From the NCBI GenBank assembly GCA_943324415.2, contig CALPLN020000002.1, positions 1 through 37,572 of the forward strand: a stretch of 37,572 nucleotides of DNA, in the 5' to 3' direction. The notes beneath the pieces are model-generated. The model saw only the letters and a program-made list of their open reading frames with translations. It did no database searches and was not told where the DNA came from. The DNA comes from Sediminibacterium ginsengisoli (GTDB taxonomy: Bacteria > Bacteroidota > Bacteroidia > Chitinophagales > Chitinophagaceae). Each line of letters opens with the position of its first letter. The first letter of the stretch is position 1. Below are positions 24,090 to 33,183 of the stretch, in pieces. The translations under genes and the position numbers were made by a program.

Positions 24090-25148
24090 ATGCCTGATAT
24101 TTTTTCAAAAGTGCTCTATGTAGGGCCTTTAAACCCTTATGGTGGCATTGGAGCAGTTTCAAGGACATATGAGGAAAATATAAAGCAATATAATTTTATT
24201 GCAACCCATAAAGACCAATCTAAGCTAGGCAACACTATTTTTTTTACTTACAGTTTAGTTAAAATAGTTACTTTTTTATTTTTAAATCGAAATATAAAAA
24301 TAGTCCATCTACATAGTGCTTCAAAAGGAAGTTTTATCCGAAAAATCATCATTGCATTATTTGCAAAAATAGGAAGTAAAAAAGTGGTTTTTCACATGCA
24401 TGGAGGGCAGATGAAAAAGTTCTATGGTCAATTAACCTGGTCAAGAATTATTTTCAAAAGTATACTTTCTAAAATTGACGTTTTTATATGTTTAACTGAA
24501 GAGTGGAAAAATTACTTCCAAAATCAACTTGAATTGCAGAACGTGGTAGTACTTGGTAACCCAGTAAAAATAGCCAATGCAGTTACGCATAAACCATTCA
24601 ATAATACAATATCACTTTTATTTTTAGGAAGTCTTAATCCCAATAAAGGCATATTTGATTTGTTAACCTATCTCCGTTCTAATGTCTATTTTAAAAACAA
24701 ACAAATTCGTTTACTCATTGGTGGCACAGGGGATGTCGATACATTGAATGGTTTCATACAAGATCCTGCATTCTTGAATCAAATTAAATATATTGGTTTT
24801 GTGAGTGGTCAGTCTAAAGAGGATGCCATAAAAGATTGTGATGTCTTTATATTGCCATCTTATTTTGAAGGCCTACCGGTATCCATATTAGAGGCAATGG
24901 GTCATGGAAAACCTGTTATAAGCACTCGTGTAGGTGGTATTCCATCTGTAGTGCAGGAAAACAAAAATGGATGGTTATTTAATGCAGGTGATTTTAGGCA
25001 ATTGGACAAAATTTTTGATGAGATCATACACCAAAAATTTCCACTTAAACTCTACCAGCAAAATGCTTACAACACAGCATCTGAATTTTCTTCTGAAAAA
25101 GTTTTGTTGAATTTATCTGGTATCTATAAAAATTTATTGAATGAATAA
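24090..25148 (+). CDS. Glycosyltransferase family 4 protein
   Basis: A 352-aa GT-B glycosyltransferase, third of three consecutive GT4 genes. Motifs are YVGPLNPYGGIGAVSRTYEE (acceptor side), KVVFHMHGGQMKKFYG, LLFLGSLNPNKGIFDLLTYL at the start of the donor domain, and EGLPVSILEAMGHGKPVIST with the retained E-x7-E acidic residues. The product would be a further sugar of the repeat unit. The 3' end overlaps the PaaK-like gene by 8 bases. With the initiating transferase at 30485, the three GTs suggest a repeat unit of about four sugars (inference). Confidence 0.9.
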   Translation: MPDIFSKVLYVGPLNPYGGIGAVSRTYEENIKQYNFIATHKDQSKLGNTIFFTYSLVKIVTFLFLNRNIKIVHLHSASKGSFIRKIIIALFAKIGSKKVVFHMHGGQMKKFYGQLTWSRIIFKSILSKIDVFICLTEEWKNYFQNQLELQNVVVLGNPVKIANAVTHKPFNNTISLLFLGSLNPNKGIFDLLTYLRSNVYFKNKQIRLLIGGTGDVDTLNGFIQDPAFLNQIKYIGFVSGQSKEDAIKDCDVFILPSYFEGLPVSILEAMGHGKPVISTRVGGIPSVVQENKNGWLFNAGDFRQLDKIFDEIIHQKFPLKLYQQNAYNTASEFSSEKVLLNLSGIYKNLLNE

Positions 25149-26412
25149 GTTTACCGTTTTTTCATTGATTGGGTACATTCGGATAGTGCTTATTGATGTA
25201 TTAGGAGGCACTACGATCTTAAAAACATTAACCAGATTTAAAGCAGAAGAACTACTTCCAAAAGATGAATTGAAGCAATTAAGCAAATCAAGACTGGACC
25301 AATTATTTCATATTGCTAAAACCACCACCCCTTATTATAAAGCTGCTTCAAATTACGAAGGGCTAGAAGTACTGGAGAAAGCGACAATTAGGCAATCCAA
25401 TCACGAATTCATTTCTAGTAGTTTTAAGCAGAAAATGTACCCTAAATCAACTGGGGGGTCTACAGGCATTCCTTTGAATTATTTAACGACACCAGCATCT
25501 AGATCGGCAATGTGGGCGGGCATTTTAATGTCTTGGCAGGTAGCTGGGTATCAATTCGGCGATAAAGTGGCCTTTATTGCAGGGACATCGATCGTTAAAA
25601 CAAATCTTAAACACAAGTTATTTTATTTTCTTTTCAATATAGAGGTGTATTCCGTTTACGATCTTTCGGATAAAAAACTAAAGGAATACATTCGTAAAAT
25701 CAATGAATCTAAAGTGGCCATCATCTATGGCTATGCATCTGCCTTAGGTCATATTGCTACTTACCTACTTCGTCATGGACCGATTGAATTCCCTTATTTA
25801 AAAGGCATTATTTGCACTGCTGAAGTGTTAACTGAGAATACACGGCATCAAATTCAAACTGCCTTTTTTGTTCCAGTATTCAATCAATATGGATGCAATG
25901 AAGCAGGGGTATCTGCGTATGAATGTAAGCATCATCAAATGCACCTCATTAGTTCAAGGTCATATTATGAGGTTGACTCCGAACAACATTTAATTTCTAC
26001 TGATTTAACCAATTTGGGTTTTATCATCATGAAATATAAGACGGGAGATTTGATTGAGTTTGATGAAGCTACTGTTTGTGCATGCAAAAGCAATTATCCC
26101 ATTATAAAGCATATCATGGGAAGGACCTGTGATATTGTCACAGATTATGAAGGTCATTCTTTACATAGTTGTTTTTTTAATATTTTATTCAGGGACGATA
26201 AAAGTATCAAACAGTTTCAGATTGTTTTTAGCGATACAAGTTTAAAAATTTATTTAAATGTAGATCCTGATTTAGCGGTGGAAGCACATTATGAAAAATA
26301 CATCACTGAAATTAAAAAGCATCTTCATTTTGATAGTTATAAGCTCATATTCAATGCCCCATTTTTAAAGTTTGAAAATGCAAAACATCGTTTTGTCATA
26401 CAAGAAGATTAA
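25141..26412 (+). CDS. PaaK/CapK-like adenylate-forming protein
   Basis: A 423-aa protein of the phenylacetate-CoA ligase-like group that recurs in capsule loci (CapK). The nucleotide loop STGGSTGIPLNY is near residue 101. An adenylation-type NQYGCNEAGVSAYEC segment lies near 250, and KYKTGDLIEFDEA near 300 carries the conserved GD of adenylate-forming enzymes. A C-terminal ferredoxin-like part (HLHFDSYKLIFNAPFLKFEN) completes the fold. C-A-C and Y-E-C cysteines may bind zinc as in some relatives. The substrate in polysaccharide synthesis is unknown: it might activate an acid for acylation or amidation of the uronic acid. It is followed after 10 bases by the DUF354 gene. Confidence 0.8.
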   Translation: MNKFTVFSLIGYIRIVLIDVLGGTTILKTLTRFKAEELLPKDELKQLSKSRLDQLFHIAKTTTPYYKAASNYEGLEVLEKATIRQSNHEFISSSFKQKMYPKSTGGSTGIPLNYLTTPASRSAMWAGILMSWQVAGYQFGDKVAFIAGTSIVKTNLKHKLFYFLFNIEVYSVYDLSDKKLKEYIRKINESKVAIIYGYASALGHIATYLLRHGPIEFPYLKGIICTAEVLTENTRHQIQTAFFVPVFNQYGCNEAGVSAYECKHHQMHLISSRSYYEVDSEQHLISTDLTNLGFIIMKYKTGDLIEFDEATVCACKSNYPIIKHIMGRTCDIVTDYEGHSLHSCFFNILFRDDKSIKQFQIVFSDTSLKIYLNVDPDLAVEAHYEKYITEIKKHLHFDSYKLIFNAPFLKFENAKHRFVIQED

Positions 26413-26422
26413 AACAAAGCCT

Positions 26423-27445
26423 ATGAAAATCTGGTTTGATATTTCTAATTCTCCGCATGTAATTTTATTTCATGATTTAATCAAAGATCTTGAGGAAAAT
26501 GGTCATGAAATTGTCATTACAACTAGACCTCTTGCCAATACAATTGATTTATTGGATCAAAAAAAACTTAGCTATGAAATCATCGGGAAACATTACGGCA
26601 AGCAATTTTTTAAAAAATTAATGGGATTCCCAATTAGAGTGCTACAATTGGTAAAATATTTAAAACAAGAAAACATTGATATTGCTATCGGTCAAAGCTC
26701 CTTCCACCTCCCCCTAGTGGCTCGCTTTCTAGGGGTGCCTTCTATCTATACCAATGACAATGAACATGCAGTTGGTAATATAATCGCTTTTTATTGCGCC
26801 AATAAAATTTTAATACCTGCTAATTTTAAATTAAATAAATACTTGAATTACAATTGGGTTAAATCTAAAATTGTATATTATCCTGGGGTTAAGGAAGGGA
26901 TCTACCTTTGGATTAAATTTCAAGAGTTAGCAATCAAAAGAAGCTTAAAAACAAAAGGAGATATTAAAATTTACATTCGCCCCGAACCACAGACAGCGCA
27001 ATATTATAAGGGAGCCTTATTTTTTTTAGATGATATCATTTTAGAACTACAGGAAGCGTTTTCGGTGACAATTTTAACTAGAAATACGGATCAATTGATC
27101 CATTATTCAAATCCTAGATTTAAACATAGTCAGGTGCCTCAAAAGCCATTGAGTTTTGACGATATAGCCGAAGATTGTACTCTTTTTATTGGCGCTGGTG
27201 GTTCAATGACCAGAGAATTTGCCTTACTTGGCATCCCAACTATCTCTGTTTATCAGGATACACTACTTGCCGTAGATCAGCTGTTAATACAGCACAATTT
27301 ACTATTTCATTATCCACAACTTAGTTTAGACAAGATACACTATGTGCTGAATCAAATGAACAGCACGGATGCTAAAAATGACTTTATGGAAATGGGTAAA
27401 TCTGCTTATGGAATTTTAAGATCAAATATTGTTTCCTACAATTGA
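26423..27445 (+). CDS. DUF354 domain-containing protein
   Basis: A 340-aa cytoplasmic protein of the DUF354 family, which has a GT-B/UDP-GlcNAc-2-epimerase-like double-Rossmann fold but no established reaction. The family opening is MKIWFDISNSPHVILFHDLI, followed by EIVITTRPLANTIDLLD and the DNEHAVG segment. The C-terminal donor-type motif is FIGAGGSMTREFALLGIPTI, like the S-G-G-x-x-x-E-A-x-x-x-G-x-P loop of the epimerases. The ATG at 26423 is preferred because the longer reading would begin inside the PaaK-like gene. It may be a glycosyltransferase or epimerase acting on a sugar of this polymer. Confidence 0.82.
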   Translation: MKIWFDISNSPHVILFHDLIKDLEENGHEIVITTRPLANTIDLLDQKKLSYEIIGKHYGKQFFKKLMGFPIRVLQLVKYLKQENIDIAIGQSSFHLPLVARFLGVPSIYTNDNEHAVGNIIAFYCANKILIPANFKLNKYLNYNWVKSKIVYYPGVKEGIYLWIKFQELAIKRSLKTKGDIKIYIRPEPQTAQYYKGALFFLDDIILELQEAFSVTILTRNTDQLIHYSNPRFKHSQVPQKPLSFDDIAEDCTLFIGAGGSMTREFALLGIPTISVYQDTLLAVDQLLIQHNLLFHYPQLSLDKIHYVLNQMNSTDAKNDFMEMGKSAYGILRSNIVSYN

Positions 27446-27485
27446 TTTGATTGCACAACTGTTGTCACCTTTTAAATTTAATGAT

Positions 27486-28499
27486 ATGATTCGAGTCGCT
27501 TTAATTGGAGCGGGTAAAATGGGTATTTCTCATTTATCCATTCTGGGAGCACATCCACAGGTAGAAGTTGTAGGTGTAGCAGACAATGCCCACCTTGTCA
27601 CTGATTTTCTGGAAAAATATGCGCAATATCGATGTTTTGCAGATTACAATAAGATGATCGAAGTGACTAAGCCCGATGCTGTAGTTGTAGCCGTGCCTAC
27701 AAAACTACATTCCTTATTTGTTTGGAATCTTTTAAAAAATGGCATCCATGTTTTTGTAGAAAAACCTTTTTGTTTAGATGTGGATGAAGGTCTTGGATTA
27801 ATTGAAATGGCGAGAACCAGAAATTTAGTGAATCAAGTTGGTTACCATAATAAGTTTATTGGAACTTTTACGGAGGCCAAAAAAATTATAGATACTGGAT
27901 TGATCGGTAAAATTCAACATTTTACTGCAGACATGAATGGGCCTGTTTTTATTAGAAGTAAACAGCAAAACTGGCGCTCAAAAGAAGACGAAGGTGGCGG
28001 TTGCTTACTGGATTATGCTGCGCATAGTATCGATTTAATTAATTACCTAGTGGCGCCTATAGACAAAGTACATGGATCCATGTTAAAACAATACTATAAT
28101 GCCAATGTGGAAGATGGTGTATATGCATTACTTGAAACAAAAAATCATATCAGTGGGGTATTAAATGTCAATTGGAGCGATGAAACCTATCGAAAAATGG
28201 CAACGACAATCACTATTATAGGGACAAAGGGGAAAATAATTGTAGACACTACTGAGTTGAAATTGTATTTAAAAGAAACCCCACATCATCTAAAATACAG
28301 TAAGGGCTGGAATCTTATTCAAATTAATGAATTAAGTGAGTCTGTTGATTATTATTTAAGAGGGGAGGAGTATTCAGCACAATTAGACTATTTCATAAAG
28401 GCTGTAAATGGGGATGTGCCCAATAATATCAACAATTTTGAGTCAGCCAATCAAACTGATAGAGTCATTGATTTAATTAGAAATTTCAAAACAAATTAA
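27486..28499 (+). CDS. Gfo/Idh/MocA family oxidoreductase
   Basis: A 337-aa NAD(P)-dependent sugar dehydrogenase. The Rossmann nucleotide motif is VALIGAGKMGISHLSILG at the N-terminus. VAVPTKLHS and HVFVEKPFCLDVDEG give the E-K-P signature, and GGGCLLDYAAHSIDLINYL carries the catalytic-domain D-x-x-x-H motif. It probably oxidises or reduces a nucleotide sugar. WbpB of Pseudomonas, a 3-dehydrogenase acting after a WbpA-type 6-dehydrogenase, is a known member with similar neighbours. No aminotransferase accompanies it here. The ATG at 27486 is preferred over an upstream TTG. The gene ends one base before the next start. Confidence 0.88.
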   Translation: MIRVALIGAGKMGISHLSILGAHPQVEVVGVADNAHLVTDFLEKYAQYRCFADYNKMIEVTKPDAVVVAVPTKLHSLFVWNLLKNGIHVFVEKPFCLDVDEGLGLIEMARTRNLVNQVGYHNKFIGTFTEAKKIIDTGLIGKIQHFTADMNGPVFIRSKQQNWRSKEDEGGGCLLDYAAHSIDLINYLVAPIDKVHGSMLKQYYNANVEDGVYALLETKNHISGVLNVNWSDETYRKMATTITIIGTKGKIIVDTTELKLYLKETPHHLKYSKGWNLIQINELSESVDYYLRGEEYSAQLDYFIKAVNGDVPNNINNFESANQTDRVIDLIRNFKTN

Positions 28500-28500
28500 G

Positions 28501-29406
28501 ATGGAAAGAATATTATTTGGAGACAATCAATTTTTTGGTGTGAACCATAGCTCAGACGAGAAGTCTAGAGCACAAGCGATTCAATTTAAGGAAGATGCCA
28601 CTATTCTTAAAACTTTAGATTATGCAATTGATGAGGGTGTAAATACGTTTATGTGTACCACGCATGATCGTATATCCGCTATTTGCGATGCCATTCGATC
28701 TAATACAATCAAGTACCATAACTTTAAAATCTATCCATGTTTGCCGTATGCACATAAATATGCCAATGCAGTGACAGAGCTAGGTTTATTAGGGACACTT
28801 AAACAATATGTACCTGGTAATTTTTTTGGCTCCCTATTTAGAGGCGGTGTGGCTATTGTGTCTAAAGATTATATCGCAATGATGAAGTTGCTAGTTGATG
28901 CCGAAATGAAAATGTTTAAAGGGATACCTACACCTGTAATTTTCTTACAAAATGTGATAACTGATTTGCTTTTAGGGCTTGGGATGAAAGACGTCATTAA
29001 AGCGTATCACCAATATATTATATCAGAGTACAATGCGGAACCTGGTTATATCACTATGAATATGCCTAAGCTTTTGGATTTTCTAAATGCAGCAGGGATT
29101 GAAAATCCGATTATCTGTACCTCAATCAATGTAGATGGATTTAGAATGTCTGGCGGTAAGGAGGCATATGAAAAAGTTTTAAGAGAACGTGAACTGCGCG
29201 TGATTGCTATGCAAGTACTATCAGGTGGCGCTAAAAAGCCCAAAGAAGCGATCTCTTATGTTTGTGGTTTACCTAATATTAAGTCCATCTTATTTGGTGC
29301 ATCATCTAAAGCCAATATTAGAGAGACCGTTTCTATCATACGTGATTATGATCTCGATGACGAAAATGTAATAATGGAAGAGTATAACCATATAAAAATA
29401 TATTAG
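28501..29406 (+). CDS. Aldo/keto-reductase-like TIM-barrel protein, function unknown
   Basis: A 301-aa conserved protein that I do not recognise beyond a probable TIM-barrel. It opens with ILFGDNQFFGVNHSSDEKSR and ends with LPNIKSILFGASSKANIRET, closely resembling the closing strand-helix of aldo/keto reductases (v-x-x-v-l-x-G-a-s-s-x-x-n-i-x-e). The middle strands (VNTFMCTTHDR, FKIYPCLPYAHKY, GYITMNMPK, NPIICTSINVDGFRM) are consistent with barrel strands. A clear AKR catalytic tetrad (D-Y-K-H) is not evident, so it may be a lyase or isomerase. It is fused by position between the Gfo/Idh/MocA gene (gap 1 base) and wecB (gap 2 bases), suggesting a shared sugar substrate. Confidence 0.7.
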   Translation: MERILFGDNQFFGVNHSSDEKSRAQAIQFKEDATILKTLDYAIDEGVNTFMCTTHDRISAICDAIRSNTIKYHNFKIYPCLPYAHKYANAVTELGLLGTLKQYVPGNFFGSLFRGGVAIVSKDYIAMMKLLVDAEMKMFKGIPTPVIFLQNVITDLLLGLGMKDVIKAYHQYIISEYNAEPGYITMNMPKLLDFLNAAGIENPIICTSINVDGFRMSGGKEAYEKVLRERELRVIAMQVLSGGAKKPKEAISYVCGLPNIKSILFGASSKANIRETVSIIRDYDLDDENVIMEEYNHIKIY

Positions 29407-29408
29407 TA

Positions 29409-30500
29409 ATGTTAATCACCATCGTAGCAGGGGCAAGGCCAAATTTTATTAAAATAGCCCCCATCATCAGGGCAATTGAAGCGGCCAAAAATAGTGGGGT
29501 GGATATCGATTTCAGGTTAGTGCATACCGGACAACACTTTGATCAAAGGATGAGTGGAGATTTTTTTGACCAATTAAATATACCCGATCCAGACACCAAT
29601 TTACAGTGTGCATCTGGAACTTCGATAGAGCAGACTGCCTCTATCATGTGTTTGTTTGAAAAAGAATTATTACAGAACACACCCGATATTGTGTTAGTAG
29701 TTGGAGATGTTACCTCTACTATGGCGGCAGCTATTACAGCCAAAAAATTAGGCATCCACACAGTACATGTAGAAGCTGGTATTCGTTCTGGAGACTTAAC
29801 GATGCCCGAAGAATTAAATAGAATCCTAACAGATGCGATTTGCGATACTTTTTTTACAACAAGTGTCACTGCGTCTGAAAATTTGATTGCTTCTAGTAGG
29901 TCTGAAGAAAGTGTTCATTTTGTTGGCAATACCATGATTGATACATTGTTGTTTCATTTAAAAGACATAAAAAAACCAGATTGTTGGGATAAGCTACAAC
30001 TAGAAGAAAAAAATTATTTGCTATTGACCTTACATAGGCCATCCAATGTAGACGATCCTATTAAGTTGCAAGCTTTATTATCAGAAATCGCAATTTTATC
30101 GCCTACTACTCAAGTTGTATTTCCTGTTCATCCTAGAACCCTACATTGTATTGAAACCAATCACATACATACCTATTCCATCCAGTTAATTCCAGCTCAG
30201 CCCTATTTGGAATTCATCTATTTGGTTAAGCACGCAAAAGGGATTATCACAGATTCAGGTGGTATTACAGAAGAAGCGACTGTGTTGAATGTGCCTTGTA
30301 TTACGATGCGCAATACAACCGAACGTCCCGAAACCGTAACTCATGGAACGAATGTTTTAGTAGGAGACGATATGGAGCTACTAGCAGCAAAACTAGATGA
30401 TTTACATAAGGGGATATGGAAATCTAACTTAGTTCCTGCTCTTTGGGACGGTCAGTCTGCGGAAAGAATTGTAAATATTTTATTATGCAACAGGGCCTAA
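29409..30500 (+). CDS. wecB: UDP-N-acetylglucosamine 2-epimerase (non-hydrolysing)
   Basis: A 363-aa WecB/WbpI-type epimerase interconverting UDP-GlcNAc and UDP-ManNAc or a related 2-acetamido sugar. The family motifs are all present: VAGARPNFIKIAPI at the N-terminus, HTGQHFDQRMSGDFFDQLNI, VVGDVTSTMAAA, VEAGIRSGDLTMPEELNR (catalytic Asp/Glu residues), LLTLHRPSNVD (catalytic His), and the C-terminal ITDSGGITEEATVLNVPCI with RNTTERPETV for UDP binding. Length is typical. It supplies a ManNAc-type precursor for the polymer. The last 16 bases overlap the initiating transferase gene. Confidence 0.93.
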   Translation: MLITIVAGARPNFIKIAPIIRAIEAAKNSGVDIDFRLVHTGQHFDQRMSGDFFDQLNIPDPDTNLQCASGTSIEQTASIMCLFEKELLQNTPDIVLVVGDVTSTMAAAITAKKLGIHTVHVEAGIRSGDLTMPEELNRILTDAICDTFFTTSVTASENLIASSRSEESVHFVGNTMIDTLLFHLKDIKKPDCWDKLQLEEKNYLLLTLHRPSNVDDPIKLQALLSEIAILSPTTQVVFPVHPRTLHCIETNHIHTYSIQLIPAQPYLEFIYLVKHAKGIITDSGGITEEATVLNVPCITMRNTTERPETVTHGTNVLVGDDMELLAAKLDDLHKGIWKSNLVPALWDGQSAERIVNILLCNRA

Positions 30501-31876
30501 AATATTTATTAAGCAATGCACTTTTTGCATTAGATCTTATTGGACTAAATCTACTCATTTTTATTTTATTACTTTTTTATCAATGGTCATTAAGCGCATT
30601 CAATTTTAATCCATACATCCAATTATGGGTGATGGCAAATTTGATTTGGGTCATTGTTGCTGTTGCTGTTCGTTTATATGGGAGTATGTTGGTACTAAAA
30701 TTTGAATTATTTGTAAAACGAACATCGCAGTTATATGTATTATGGGTAATGTTGATGCTATTGTATTTAGTAGTAATTAGAGAAGTTGATTTTTCAAGAA
30801 GCTTCATCTTACTTATACTAATCTGCTTTCCATTGGTCTTGGGGGTGAATAGATGCTTGTATTTCGCAATCCATAAATACGTCAAAAAAAGAGGTACTTA
30901 TGTTAGCAAAATCATGATCGTTGGCTATAATGACATGTCTAAAAAGCTAGCTAAATATTTTGAGGAAGAGGGTATTAATACCGAATTGATTGGGTTTATC
31001 GAAGAACCATTGAATGTGCATGAATTGACAAATTACCCAATTTTAACGAATCTTGACAATGCCATCGAAATCGCTAAAAAGATGCAAGTCCAAGAAATTT
31101 TCTCTACCATTATGCCTGAACAAAATGCAATCATCTATCATTTAATGCATGAGGCAGAGAATAGTTGTGTTAGGTTTAAGATTATTCCTGATTTATCTGT
31201 GTTCTTAAAAAAGCCCGTTGTCGTAGATTATCTCAGTGATATGCCAGTATTGGCATTAAGGGGAGATCCATTAGAAGACATGGGCAATAGAATCAAAAAA
31301 AGAATATTGGATTTAATGGTTAGTACGACAGTTTTACTATTTATTTTATCTTGGTTAATTCCTTTAATTGCCATTTTAGTCAAGCTAGAATCTAAAGGCC
31401 CCATATTTTTTCGACAACTCAGAAGCGGTAAGAATGACAAGCCATTTTTCTGTCTAAAGTTCAGGAGTATGCGAATGAACGAAGCATCAGATCAGCTTTC
31501 TGCTACCAGAGATGACCCAAGAATTACAAGAATTGGTCGTTTTTTGCGTAAATCAAGTTTGGATGAATTTCCTCAATTCATTAATGTTCTTTTAGGGGAA
31601 ATGAGTTTGGTTGGACCAAGGCCGCATATGTTAAAACATAGTACTGAATTTTCCAAGATGGTCGCACATTATATGTCAAGACAATTTTTAAAGCCTGGAA
31701 TTACTGGTTGGGCTCAGATCAATAGTTATAGAGGTGAGATTAGATCTCAAGAAGAGATAGAGGGTAGGGTGGCCAGTGATCTTTGGTATTTTGAAAACTG
31801 GACAATTTGGCTAGACATTCGAATCATGTTTTTAACTGTTTATCAAGTTTTCGCAGGGCATAAAAATGCCTATTAA
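30485..31876 (+). CDS. Initiating sugar-phosphate transferase (WcaJ-type polyprenyl glycosylphosphotransferase)
   Basis: A 463-aa membrane enzyme that starts each repeat unit by moving a sugar phosphate onto undecaprenyl phosphate. Four hydrophobic helices occupy the first ~130 residues, then a nucleotide-binding-like CoA_binding_3 domain (KIMIVGYNDMSKKLAKYF), a re-entrant helix (VLLFILSWLIPLIAILVKLE), and the catalytic domain with FFCLKFRSMRMNE, RITRIGRFLRKSSLDEFPQF, LLGEMSLVGPRP and GITGWAQIN. These are the full PglC/WcaJ signatures. The ATG at 30485 is chosen because the alternative TTG is deep inside wecB. The first sugar (glucose, galactose or an N-acetylated sugar) cannot be decided by eye. 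Confidence 0.92.
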   Translation: MQQGLKYLLSNALFALDLIGLNLLIFILLLFYQWSLSAFNFNPYIQLWVMANLIWVIVAVAVRLYGSMLVLKFELFVKRTSQLYVLWVMLMLLYLVVIREVDFSRSFILLILICFPLVLGVNRCLYFAIHKYVKKRGTYVSKIMIVGYNDMSKKLAKYFEEEGINTELIGFIEEPLNVHELTNYPILTNLDNAIEIAKKMQVQEIFSTIMPEQNAIIYHLMHEAENSCVRFKIIPDLSVFLKKPVVVDYLSDMPVLALRGDPLEDMGNRIKKRILDLMVSTTVLLFILSWLIPLIAILVKLESKGPIFFRQLRSGKNDKPFFCLKFRSMRMNEASDQLSATRDDPRITRIGRFLRKSSLDEFPQFINVLLGEMSLVGPRPHMLKHSTEFSKMVAHYMSRQFLKPGITGWAQINSYRGEIRSQEEIEGRVASDLWYFENWTIWLDIRIMFLTVYQVFAGHKNAY

Positions 31877-31886
31877 TATTTTATAA

Positions 31887-31905
31887 GCAAGCAAATTTTG
31901 CTTGC
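31887..31905. repeat. Perfect inverted repeat between the transferase and 6-dehydrogenase genes
   Basis: GCAAGCAAA-T-TTTGCTTGC, a 9-bp perfect dyad in the 53-base gap. It is followed by only a short T run (ATCATTTT), so it may be a weak attenuator or a stabilising hairpin rather than a full terminator. Confidence 0.5.
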
Positions 31906-31929
31906 ATCATTTTCTCCAAAAATTTCATT

Positions 31930-33183
31930 ATGAATTATGAACACCAAGTAGCTGTCATTGGCCTAGGGTATGTAGGATTGCCACTGGCACTAGAATTTTC
32001 TAAAAAATATCCTGTTGTAGGATTTGATATAGATCGAGACAGAGTTAATGAATTACAAAATGGACATGATCGGACAAGGGAAGTTGAATCTGCAGCTTTA
32101 TTGTCTGATATGCTGTTTTCCTCAAACCTGGAGGACATTGCCAATGCCAATACCTATATTGTAACAGTGCCAACACCCATAGATCATTTTTACAAACCTA
32201 ATTTATTGCCCATTTTAAAAGCGACAGAGATGATTGGAGGGCTTTTGAAAAAAGGGGATATCGTCATTTATGAGTCAACGGTTTATCCAGGATGTACAGA
32301 AGAAGATTGTGTTCCCGTACTTGAAAAAATGAGTGGGTTAACATATAACCAAGATTTCTTTTGTGGCTATTCTCCTGAAAGAATTAATCCCGGAGACAAG
32401 GTGAATACTTTGACTACGATTAAAAAAGTTACTTCTGGTTCTACAGCAACCATCGCTCAGGTAGTCAATGAGCTTTATAAATCCATCATTGTAGCTGGCA
32501 CCCATCTTGCGCCAAGTATAAAAGTAGCAGAAGCATCTAAAGCCATAGAAAATGCACAAAGAGATATCAATATCTCCTTTATTAATGAGTTGGCCTTAAT
32601 TTTTGATCGAATGGATATTGACACGCATGACGTTTTGGATGCGGCGGCTACAAAATGGAATTTTTTAAAATATAAGCCAGGTTTAGTGGGGGGGCATTGT
32701 ATAGGGGTGGATCCATATTACCTCGCCCATAAGGCAGAGTCATTGGGGTATCATCCACAAGTCATTTTATCTGGCAGAAGGGTCAACAATCAAATGGGAC
32801 AATTTGTAGCTAGTAAAGTTATCAAGCTCATGATCCAGAAAAATTTAAAAATTAATGGATCGAAAGTATTAATCAATGGGTTTACATTTAAAGAAAATTG
32901 TCCTGATATTCGAAATTCTAAAGTCATTGATATATATACTGAATTGAAAGCATTTGGTTTAGAAGTGGATGTATATGATCCATGGGCCGACCCAGTACAA
33001 GTTAAAAATGAGTATGATATTGATTTAATTGAAATACCTCAAAATGGCTATGACGCAGTGATACTAGCGGTTTCACATGATGCATTTAGCGATTTAGATA
33101 TTCAAATCATCACCAACGACAATGCCGTTGTATTTGACACCAAATCTGTCATGTCTAGATGCACAGTGGATGGCAGGCTCTAA
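31930..33183 (+). CDS. Nucleotide-sugar 6-dehydrogenase (TviB/WbpO/WbpA type)
   Basis: A 417-aa enzyme of the UDP-glucose/UDP-N-acetylhexosamine dehydrogenase family, making a UDP-uronic acid by two-step NAD oxidation. The N-terminal NAD motif is VAVIGLGYVGLPLALEFSKK. STVYPGCTEEDC and ENAQRDINISFINELALI are followed by the catalytic-cysteine motif GLVGGHCIGVDPYYLAHKAE. The C-terminal UDP domain has INGFTFKENCPDIRNSKVID. The sequence between (KWNFLKYKPG) resembles TviB/VipA and WbpO, which oxidise UDP-GlcNAc or UDP-GalNAc, more than WecC. It is the last gene of the operon, and the polymer is therefore predicted to be acidic. Confidence 0.9.
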   Translation: MNYEHQVAVIGLGYVGLPLALEFSKKYPVVGFDIDRDRVNELQNGHDRTREVESAALLSDMLFSSNLEDIANANTYIVTVPTPIDHFYKPNLLPILKATEMIGGLLKKGDIVIYESTVYPGCTEEDCVPVLEKMSGLTYNQDFFCGYSPERINPGDKVNTLTTIKKVTSGSTATIAQVVNELYKSIIVAGTHLAPSIKVAEASKAIENAQRDINISFINELALIFDRMDIDTHDVLDAAATKWNFLKYKPGLVGGHCIGVDPYYLAHKAESLGYHPQVILSGRRVNNQMGQFVASKVIKLMIQKNLKINGSKVLINGFTFKENCPDIRNSKVIDIYTELKAFGLEVDVYDPWADPVQVKNEYDIDLIEIPQNGYDAVILAVSHDAFSDLDIQIITNDNAVVFDTKSVMSRCTVDGRL

